From Oegoconia quadripuncta (taxonomy: Eukaryota; Arthropoda; Insecta; Lepidoptera; Autostichidae): a stretch of DNA of 64,000 nucleotides. A program made the translations under genes and the position numbers. Position 1 is the first letter of the stretch. Each line of letters starts with the position of its first letter. The stretch covers positions 28,338,618 to 28,402,617 of the forward strand of contig OX438747.1 in assembly GCA_949316235.1 (NCBI GenBank), read 5' to 3'. Below the pieces are notes generated by a model, which saw nothing but the letters and a program-made list of their open reading frames with translations, made no database searches and was not told the origin of the DNA. Of the stretch, positions 42,147 through 54,100 are shown piece by piece.

Positions 42147-45100
42147 ATGCAGGTAAGCTATTCCTTTATAGCGAATTTATGCTATTATGACCGTTGATTC
42201 CCGAAAAACTGTATACATAATTTTTTTTATTTTTTTATTTTATTTATTTGGGAAACAAACAGTCATATATCGACATTACATAACTAATATTATATAGTAA
42301 TAGACCTCGAGTTCCACAGTTTCTTATTCCAATTAATTTTTGTGTGAGCTCAGTAGAAAACAAAAACTTAATTATTGCACTTAAATTACTTGATGTTACA
42401 TAATACAAATACAAAGTAAGATGCTTATTAATACAATTATGTGCAAATAATAACTTATTACTAAAACAATTTTCTCCGCACCTCATTTCTAAATTTGCCC
42501 AAGGACAGACCAAAAATGTCTATATCAATGAGATTTACGTTATAAAATTTTAGGGAGCGATTAAAGTAAGTATTCATGACGTAGTTAGTTTTACAAACTG
42601 AATTTTGAAATGAAAATTTTAAACAGGAAAATGTATGAGGAACTCTTAAGGATACTTTCTCAAGCAAGACTGATGAATCGATTATACTATTTACGATTTT
42701 ATAGAGGGTAAGAGCATCAAGATATGATCTTCTGCTCTTTAATGAAGGAATTTTGTGTTTAACAGAGGCCAGTTTATAGCTAACAAAACAATTGCCAGTG
42801 CGATACTCCAGGCTTTTTAAAAATTTATTTTGAATTTTTTCTAATCTGTCTATATGAACAGCGTAATAAGGATTCCAGACAACACTTCCAAATTCCAAAT
42901 AACTACGGGCAAATGCAAAATATAAGGCCTTATAAGTAGAAGCTTTACGGAATGGTTGATATATAAATAAATAAATATCTTTGCACATACACACAGCGCC
43001 ATCCATTTCCACACTAAGCAACTAGGCTTGTATTATAGATACCAGATGGTTGATAAACTACACAAATACATTTTTATTTTTTTGTAAATAAATGAAATGA
43101 AAAACATCCATAATTCGGGAACAAATGTCTGTATTCATCATACAAACATATGCCCCTATCCGGATTCGAACCCGCAACCTTTTGGTATAGCAGCAGAGTT
43201 TCTAACCACTACACCAAACAGGTCGTCGGTCGTATAGTTTGTAATCAGACTATTTGGATGATAACCATCCATAATCATTTATATATGTATTTACAAAAAA
43301 AAAATCCTATTTGTGTAGTTTATCAACCATCTGGTATCCACAACACAAGCCTAGTTGCTTAGTGTGGAACTAGATGGCGCTGTCAGTGTATATCCAAGGA
43401 TATTATATTACGATCCATGGACTAAGCCAACTCGTTCGCATATCAGACTATTTAACAATTAATGATGAATATTATAGTGCCATTTGTAATATAACAACCA
43501 ATTTGAAAAAGAAAAACCCTTTTGTTTGTTCATCTCAGGCGAAAGTTGCCTATTGAACAAGCAGTAGCTTAAAAAAAGTAAAATCCGACTATTTTATATA
43601 TCTGACTATGCCACCACAGCATAAATCTGAACTTGGCTTCTTTTATTACAATTTCAGCTGCTGAAGTTTTTTAAGTATCTAGGTACCTACATATAAATTT
43701 CTTCTTAGCAGATTGTATGTCATACATAATGTATGTGATAATAAATATATATTCATTAATTCATCATTCATTCATCCACATTCTTTAACAGCAGACTGGA
43801 TAAGATGGTAGCAGCCAGGCGGACAAAAGTATATTACCTACCCCTATGAGTAGGTATAACAGCAATCAATCCGAGTATTAAATACATACCTAAAGATATT
43901 CTAATGATTTCATTTCAGGCCTGCAGAATATGTTTGGTGATGAACATGAAAATGTATGATATAAAGCATTACAACCTTTACATATACTATGAACAAATAA
44001 CTGGTCTAAATGTAAGTATGTATCACATAAGATTTATTATCATATTAAATTTCCATCCACATCACCAGGATGAGTGGAAGTCTACCACTGTATGCTTCTC
44101 GAGAAACTTCTTACCACGTACAACCACCCTGTGGAACGGACTTCCGGCAGCATGATTCCCGAACAAGTATGACATTGGAACCTTCAAGAAACGAGCCTAC
44201 ACCTTCCTCAAAGGCCGGCAACGCATCTGTGACCCTTTTGGTGTTGCGGGTGTCCATGGGCGGCGGTGATTGCTTTCCATCAGGTGACCCACATGCTCGT
44301 TTGCCGCCCTCTCATATAAAAAAAAAAATAAGGTCAAATAGGGAAGAACTATCACTACACTTCTTAAAAACTATTTCAAGACTGTGTCGTACATACATAA
44401 TGTCATGGTCTTAATCCCAAATGGGGTGGTCAGCGATATCCCAAACATTAGTGTTTGGGTGTTCTAAATATTAAAAGTTTAAAGCGTGAAACAAGCTCCA
44501 TGGTTTACCTTTTGAAATGTATAGAAATACACATGTGACAGGGTGTGAGCCTATTGCCTGGATGGAAAGGTATTTTTATTTTATTTTATTCAGGACAACT
44601 AACAGCAACACAATACAATTATGTTTTATAATCTTATATGTAGACAATGGAGGTCATTGTGTAACTAACTCCGTTATCCACAACAATTTTATATATAACT
44701 GCAAAGACGGAAAAGCAATCTGAACCAGTTAATTTAAAACTTAAGTATCACCAATGTCCGACAGGACTTCCAAACACTGTTTCTTATATTGATTTTTAGA
44801 CAAAAAGAATACATCCACATCCGTTAGATATTTATTAGTCGACACAGGGGGGCACGCTCCCCTGCATGCGTTCTGCTTGTGTTAAACGCAAACAAGCGAT
44901 GTGGGTATAATTCCCTTATTCTTAGAGAACGACTCGGTAAATTGTAATTAATTTCATTCACCATTTCCATACAATCAATATTGTTATGCATCAAAGTATA
45001 TAAAAAAGGTAACAAGTTATTTATACATAACTTTGCGCCCTTTATCCCAAATGAGGTGGTCAGAGATATACCAAACATAAGGGTTTGGATGTTTCAAACC

Positions 45101-48100
45101 ATAAAAGTGTATGCTTGAAACAACATCCACGTTTCACCTTTAGATATATGCAGGTGAGCCCATTGCCTGTCATTCAAATATATTATTTATTTACTTAACC
45201 AACTTAATCAACAGCATTATTGCAGTAATTACATTATAGTAAACTACCAAACTTATGCCAATTAGTGATTCTTATTATGTTACTGACAATAATTATCGTT
45301 ATAATTGAGTGGGTAACGTTTTAATTGTATAATTAAAACGTTACCCACTCAATTATGTATATAATATATATATATATATAATAATAATATATAATAATAA
45401 TAATGTAAAAGTACCAATTTTCTTGTAATATTACAAGAAAATTGGTACTTTTACATTATTATTATTATATAGGTATCAATTAAAAAATCCTCAGTAATAT
45501 ACGAGTCGTTATGTTAGTGAGTCTAAATTGCATGGTATTAAAAGTAGGGGCATAATGTTTGTATGATGAATACAGGCATAGGTTTCCGAGTTATGGATGT
45601 TTTTCATTTATTTATTTACAAAAAAAAAATGTATTTGTGTAGTTTATCAACCATCTGGTATCCATAATACAAGCCTAGTTGCTTAGTGTGGAACTAGATG
45701 GCGCTGTGTGTATGTGCAAGGATATTTATTATTATTATTTATCCTGACCTCAGAATAAATACAATGTCTTTCATGGTACTCTACACCATAATTTAGCTTA
45801 TAAGAAAAAATAACTACTAGTATCTGACATAACATTAACAAACGCAATTAAATTTTTCATCAGACAAACGAAGAGAAACTGCCCCAGATGCTGTGCTGGG
45901 AGTGTGCCCACAGGCTGGTCAAAGGTGTTATCTTTAAGAACAAAGCTCTCCGAAGTCACAAGTTAATGATGGATATCCTTCAGAAAAAACACTTTGTATG
46001 TTTTTAAATTTTCTGTTTCCCAAAAAACTCACTAGTCTACGTTCCCAACCGCTTTGGTGTATTGTAGAAACTAAAAGGTCGCGGGTTCTCATCCCGCATG
46101 GGGTATTTGTTTATTGTATAATGTCATGTGTATCTGAGTTATGCATGTTGTCATTTATTACAAGCTTTTATTTAACTTCCCAAATTGGGGTTTCCGGATC
46201 AGTACGCTTCCACCTTCGACATCATCTTCACTTAACATCAAGTGTGTTGAGGTCAAGTACCAACCCCTTGTGCATAAAATAAAAAAATGTATAACTTGTT
46301 ATATTATTTACAAAAAAAAAAATATTTGTGTAGTGATATCAATAATATAAGCCTAATTGCTTAGTGTGGAACTAGATGGCGCTGTGTGTATATCCAAGCA
46401 TATTTATTTATTATTTTATTACAGCTAACACAGAAGTCATTGAAGACGTTAAATCGACAAAATCTCAAATCTACACTAACATGCAAAACGTATGACGTAA
46501 ACCACAACGATTTGCATTTGCACGACAACACTCCTTTAATTCCGGATTTCAAAGATGAGAAATCTGAAGAGGACACATTCCAATTTGAGATGAAAAATGA
46601 AGAAACTGCCCCTGAGATAGATGTACAAAACGAGATAGATAATCATGTGTACGATATAGATTTCGCAGCAGACGAAGCAGAAGACTCTATATCGTCCAGT
46701 GATATGGTACTATCCAATCATAAAGAGAAGAATAAAAGACATAAGAAATCAGTCACGAAACTTAAAGCGAAGAAGATTGTGAAGAGAGATCGTAGAAGGA
46801 AACCAGCAACGGAAGTGTTGACAAAAGACATGTTCACAATAACAGATCTAAGTGTGGATGAGCAAATATTGGAGATACAGAAACGAAAGGACACGGAGAA
46901 TTTTAAACGGTGTGGTTTCCAATGCACGGTGTGCTATAAAGGGTTTTTGGATGAGGAGGCGTACAACGGTCACATGATTAGGCACACTGATGTAAGTTAA
47001 TGTAAGTTCTTTATTGAATGATATCATCCGGAGAGGCCTTGCCACCATCAACGTGCCGGCTATTGTAGTGAAGTTTAATTAATGTAATTCCTGATTATGA
47101 ACACCTTTTCCCAATGAACTATAGTCGAATTTGATAACAAAAATTTCGATTATCCATACAAAATATAAATTTCAAGATACTATATTGACGACCTGTTTGG
47201 TGTAGTGGTAACTCTGACCACTATAACAAAAGGTCGCGGGTTCGAATCCTGCTAGGGCCATACGTTTGTATGATGAATACAGACATTTATTCCCGAGTCT
47301 TGGATGTTTATATAAATATTTATGTATGTTTATTCGTTATCTAGTACCCATAGTACAAACTTCGTTTATTGCCCGTGGTCCGATCGCCGAGTTCTACTGG
47401 TCGATATGGATCGATTATTGTTTATTCGTTTATTGCCCATGGGGGCAATTGTTTTTGCCTGTGGTTCTATCAATCGGACCACGGGCAAATCAAATTGCCC
47501 GTGGTTCTATCAATCGGACCACGGGCAAATCAAATTGCCCGTGGTTCTATCAATCGGACCACGGGCAAAAAAAATAAATCCTCGCTTCGGTTAATGATTG
47601 ACGAAGATATCACGTTATCCCGGTCACCCCTGACGTCAAGTGAAGATGAGGCCGATGGTGGAGACCCTCGTGCTATAGACACTGCATCATAGTATTATAC
47701 ACATATGTCGTAGATAGCGATAAATTATGCTTAGTTTGGGACTAGATGATTGGTGTAAGTGTCCGAAATATTTATTTATTATTATTTATTTATGAATGAA
47801 TGAATAATTTTTTCATACTTTTATATTAACAAGAAATTATGCTTAAATATCGTTATACGATAAACCATTATGCTTTATAATTTTATGTTTTAGATGATTA
47901 TGACTAAAGTAAATATGCGAAAGAATTTTAGGCGTCACAATTTTATGCCGAATTAGCGTTTTGCGAAAAGATGATTATGCCAAAACCAGTTATGCATTTC
48001 GAAATTATGACTTTTAATTTTATGCGACCCAACATGGACCCGGATAACCCTATGAAACTGTGTATTGTTGAGAAAATTGAAAAGTTTTTATTATTATATA

Positions 48101-51100
48101 GCAAAGCGGTCTCCACGCATGCGTTATATGTAAAGTGCACTTCAAGAGCGCCCACGGTCTCCGCAACCACATGACGGCTCATATGCAAAAGTTCAGCTGT
48201 AATCAATGCCCTTATGTCACCACGAGGAGGTAAGTTTTACATAGTATGTAGTATAATTTACTGCACAAGAATAACATACAATTTACTAAAAAAAAAAAAC
48301 AGAAAAGCCGGGGCTGTGGTTGTTCGTGCACTTTTGGGATCCATTGCATATAGGGAGGTACATAATTTTTTTTTTTTTTTTTGGCATTTAGATGTATTCG
48401 TCTGTTATAGTTCTGGCGGTGTTAAATGAATATGTTTTCTGAAAAATTTTATCTGTGGCCACTGTTTGTCAAAGAATTATTATTTTACCAATATGTTTCT
48501 TGTATTATGCTTTGACTGTTTGTGTTCTTAAAATAAAAAAAAAATAAATAAAATGAAATAGGCTTCTATCACACAGCCCATAGAATGTACAGACTTAATT
48601 TTTTTTCCATTGTTATGAAATAAAATGAGAGTTAATGTAAGCTTAGTCTTTTTTTTTTATTTACAAAAAAAACAACATTAACAAAAAAAGGTTATTACAA
48701 AATTACCTGAATGACAGAAACGCTTGGTATACTTCGCCCAGCTCCCAAAAATTATAAAATTGTATTAGTTGTATACTTTTATATATATATAAAAAAAAAA
48801 AGAAAAGAAAATGATCCTGTGGGTTTCTTGCGCCGCTTCTTTTCCCACAGATGATTTCCCTTTCAGAAGCGGTGGTAGCTTGGACCTACTGACTGACCGA
48901 AACATGGTTAGCCCTATTTTTATTTCCAATAGATTTAAATTGACATTCAACAAATGATATCATGTATCTTACGTTGAAATAAAATGCTTGAAGTTTGAAG
49001 TATGATTGACTGGATTCTCGTTTGACCACAATGAAAGTGACGATGTGGTCGAAGATGAAGCACACCATCCCAGTAAATGCCTATTCACTCTGCTCTTGAA
49101 GATCCCAAGGTTGTAGGATTCAGGAAAGACTGACGCCGGAAGGGAGTTCCATGCCTTAGCTGTTCGGATGATGAATGAAGAATCGAACTTCTTAGTGCGA
49201 ATGTTCGGTATATTACTATATACGGGTGGAATCCCTCCCCACGCCTAGTGGTACGAAGATGGAAGGGTGACGGTGGAATAAGATTATATAATTCCCCGAA
49301 ATGCATCCTGTAAAAGTTTACTAAAAATATGCTGGTAGATATACATTCGTAGCAATAAATAAATATCTTCTCACACTACCTCAATCACACCTGATGTTAA
49401 GTGAAGATGAGGTCGAAGGTGGAAGCGTACTGACCCGGAAACCCCAACACATTTGGGGGACTGGCTATCTTATCTCTGACAATCGGAACACAACAATACT
49501 ATTAACATTGCTGTTTGGCGACAGATTTACATGGTGGTAGCTAGCCAGGCGGACATTTAAAATGCCCTACCACCAACCAAACCGAGTACTAAACATGTAC
49601 CCCGCTGGGGATCGAAACCGCGACCTCCGAATCGTAAACCCAATGTTGTTTACTTAGCCACGGAAGCGGTTAATATGTACCCTTTTCAGTAATATCTTTT
49701 TAATTTGTACTATTTTTACAATTTCTTGGTTTTATGTAAGTCAAGTAAAATAGAATTGAAGACTTAAAAACGCAAAAACTTATACCCTGACAACCGGAAC
49801 ACAACAATGCTATTAACAATACAACATGTTACAACCGCCTCCGTGGCTCAATGTAAACAACATTGGGTTTACGTTTCGGAGGTCGCGGGTTCGATCCCCA
49901 GCGGGGTACATGTTTAAGTACTCGGTTTCTTTGGTGGCAGGGCATTTTAATGTCCGCCTGGCTAGCTACCACCATCTTATCTAAATCTGCCGCCAAGCAG
50001 CAATGTTAATAGCATTGTTGTGTTCCGATTGTCAGAGATAAGATGGCCAGTCCCCCAAATGTGTTGGGGTTTCCGGGTCAGTACGCTTCCACCTTCGACC
50101 TCATCTCCACTTAACATCAGGTGTGATTGAGGTCAAGTACCAAACCGTTATGCATAAAAAAAAAAAAAAAACATTGCTGCTTGGCGGATTGGCTTTGCAT
50201 CGTAAACTCTATGTTGTTTACATTTGCCACGGAGGCGGTTAATTTTTCCTTTTAACAACAAAATGTACTTAATGTAATTTCATCCAGGCACGCGGCTAAA
50301 TTACACGAGGACTACCATAAGGGAACAAAATACGAGTGTCCGCATTGCCAAGCGGACTTCGGGTAAGTGTTTTTATTTCCTGATTATTATTATTATTATT
50401 AGGTCTTTACCTAAATTGGCGTTTTGTATGAAGAATTTCATTAAGACTGTTTTCTCCATACAAACATTTTTGTTTTTTTTTTGGGAACGGCAAATCCAAA
50501 TTTAGCTAAACTTTGTGTGTATTATCGGATAAAATTAAGTTAAGTATAGGCAGCGTTAATTTTTAAAAGTAACCGCTTTATAAAAGTTTCAGTGAATCTA
50601 AGAAATGATTATGGGAAGCACATGAAAAGAGCTCTGTTCAAATTTTTTTTATTATGTGATTTAGCCCAGAAATTAAAAAATATTTCATGTGAAACCTTGA
50701 AATAATATTCCATTTTCCAAATAAAAAACATATTTGGATATAGCTTTGAAAATCGCAGGAATTGGGTACATATGATTAACGAAGAAAAAAAACCTCCCAA
50801 TTTCATAGGTAAAGACCCAATATTGCCTAATAAGCCTTGGCTGTTCGGATGATGAATGAATCCTATAATCAAACAATTATTGCTATAAATCTTAATGTTT
50901 TGTCTTTTGTCAATTGTGTTCTTATAACAGTGATGTTTTTTTTAATTTATTTGTCTATATTTGTAAGTATCGCTCTTTGTCTACAATAAAAAACTTTATA
51001 TTCGTTTTTCCTTCCGAGGGTTTGCTGGAATATCTCTAATCACCCCATTTGGGATAAAGGTCGTGGCGTTATGTATCAGTATGTATGTATGTATGTATGT

Positions 51101-54100
51101 ATGTACCAACATCAGAAATAATAATATAAATAAATATTTTGTTCATGCAGAAAGTTTACGACCTACCTAAGCCACCTTCGGATCAAGCATCCGTCTGACT
51201 TCGTCTGCGCTCTGTGTGGACACTCCTTCGTCAGCGCCAAGGGGATCTCACAGCATCAGAAGTTGAAGCATCGCTTCGATATGGAGTCGGTAAGGCGTTT
51301 CAAACATGGCTCAGAAAAAAGTTTTTTTTTCTTTTTTTTTAGGCACAACGGGTTGATACTTGACCTCAATCACACCTGATGTTATGTGAAGATGAGGCCG
51401 AAGGTGGACGCGTACTGACCCGGAAAGCACATCTTACTATCTTATCTCTGACAACAGGAACACAACAATGCAATCAACATTGCTGTTTGGCGGCAGATTT
51501 AGATAAGATGGTGGTAGCTAGCCAGCGGACATTTAAAATGCCCTACCACCAACCAAACCAAATACTAAACACGTACCCCACTGGGGATCGAACCCGCGAC
51601 CTCTGATTCGTAAACCCTATGTTGACGACCTGTTTGGTGTAGTGGTTAGTAACTCTGACCACTATACCAAAAGGTTGCGGGCTCGAATCCCGCTAGGGGC
51701 ATATGTTTGTGTGATGAATACGGACATGTGTACCCGAGTTATGGATGTTTTCATTTATAATAAGTATTTATTTACAAAAAAAAAATGTATTTATGTAGTA
51801 TATCAACCATTCATTCCGGGACTGAGTCATCAACGTGACAAAATGTCCAAAGCACTAATTGTCTCATGGTCATAAGGTAAAAATGTCAAAATGTCCAAAC
51901 GTTATAATTATTAAGTAAGAATTTGAATAAGTACGTAACGTGCAAATAACAAAATGCTCAGTGTATTTCCGAAACTAAATGTAAGAACGTGTTATCCTTA
52001 TAGGCCGGGGGAAATACGGTTTGACCTCGTTAAAACGAATAACAGCGATTTTCAACACAAGCCTATAGTTGCTTACTGTGGAACTAGATGGCGCTGTGTG
52101 TATGTCTAAAGATATTTATTTATTTATACCATTTAAACCATTTATTTCCACACACCGAAAAAAAAACACAACAACATACAAGAAATCAAAACAGAGGAAA
52201 TCAAAGGTCCGCATCCCACAAACCGCTCTCGAGACCGAGATGGACACCAGCTCACGCTTGAGAACCTGTTTCATATTGAAACAGTATCAAAAAAAATAAA
52301 AATAAAAGAAAACTATAATATCGAGATCGAGACGCGATCCCAGTCTCAAGATCGATCCACCAACACGGCTCTATGACTAACTAGGTACTACAATGAGTGC
52401 GTGTGTGGGGGACAGTCTCAGTAAACACTGAGTGACGTGAATCACTCAGCACTGGTTTTCAGCCTGCCCTCAACATATAATAAAAATGTTATTATAATAT
52501 GTTGTTTACATTGAGCCACGGAGGCGGTTAAAATTAATTTATTGATTCAAATAAAACTCACGCCCTCTATTGTGTTATTGTAGGTGCCTTCGGATGGGCC
52601 GTACTGCGAGCTGTGTGAAGTTCGCTTCGCATCGCGAGAGGCGCTCGAGAAACATTTGAAGTTGTCTGCGAGACACAACGACACGTAAGTTGACCGCTGT
52701 GCTTTTTCTGGGGTGTTGTATATTGGTTTCATCATCTAATGCAAAACTGAATGGTACAAGGTTAAAGCCTATGCCTATGCCTACTGCAGACCGGTCTATC
52801 AAGCACAGTATACTGCACAAGGCCACCTCCGTGGCTCAATGTAAACAACATAGGGTTTACGAATCGGAGGTCGCGGGTTCGATCCCCAGCGGGGTACTTG
52901 TTTAGTACTCGGTTTGGTTGGTGGTAGGGCATTTTAAATGTCCGCCTGGCTAGCTACCACCATCTTATCTAAATCTGCCGCCAAACTGCAATGTTATTAG
53001 CATTGTTGTGTTCCGGTTGTCAGAGATAAGATAGTAAGATGGGCTTTCCGGGTCAGTACGCATTCACCTTCGGCCTCATCTTCACATAACATCAGGTGTG
53101 ATTGAGGTCAAGTGCGCGTCTCTTCGCAACGTCAGGGGATCCAGTCGGTCAGTGAGACTCTCTTGGCCGACAATTCGGACAATTTTGAGAGTTGTGAGGT
53201 CACAGGTCACATACACTGTCACGGAGCTAGGTCACACACGGCGATAGTTATATTGAAGACGAATGCCACATACAATGCAGCGGTTTCAACGTCCGCTTTC
53301 CGTGGGCGCTCAGTTGTAACAGGCCAATGCAAGAGCTTCGGCGAGGCATAATCCACAGTAAGCGGTTGAAAACAAAAAAAAAAGTGAATTCGTTTTTTTT
53401 TGCACAACCTGCCTGTTCTATAAAGTTATACTCCTACACCCAAAGGTTGCATGGAAGAGATCACTAATAATAATAATAATGTTTATTTCCAAAAAAAACA
53501 GCATACAATTTACATATTATATAAGCTTGACTTAGAAATATATTATTGTATCTACTTATAAAATGTGGGCATCTGCTGTCGAACTAGGTGATAACCTGTA
53601 TCTCGGCAGTCAGCGCCGCTCCCTTTTAATGCTAAAATAGAAGTATAATAAATAACAAGCAATTTCAAGCTTAAATAAAACAAATTAGTAATTTGAGCTT
53701 AAAACAAGATATGTGTGTGTGTGGGTGTGTGTACCTCTCTGTGTGTGAGATGAGTGTGTATGGGTATGTGTGTGAGAGGGTGTGTCGAATAGTGATTGCG
53801 AGTATGTAATAGATATTTAAATTGTTAATAATATTATTTATTTAATCATATTTTAATATAAGTGTACACTTTAAGTGATAAGGCCGTGTCTACGACCCAC
53901 TGCAGGCGACGGCAGCGGGAGGTCAACTGGTGCGGGACGCGGGGAGAGGAAGCGGCGAGGAGCCGCCATATTTTAGACAGCGGGACAGATGCCTTACGAA
54001 TATCGAACGATTTACATCAATTTATTAAATTCACATCATTTAAACCTAAATAGTTTTTATTTCTTGTCTTTACACATACAAGAATAGTGGCGCCCAACGT

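Noticed and set aside
47380..47575. CRISPR-like array
   Set aside because: The repeats are contiguous hairpins without unique spacers in a eukaryotic SINE context.
47943..48174. Frames of 67-87 codons overlapping ZAD exon 5
   Set aside because: They run through the AT-rich module and cross the splice acceptor; the zinc-finger frame from 48102 is in phase with both neighbours.
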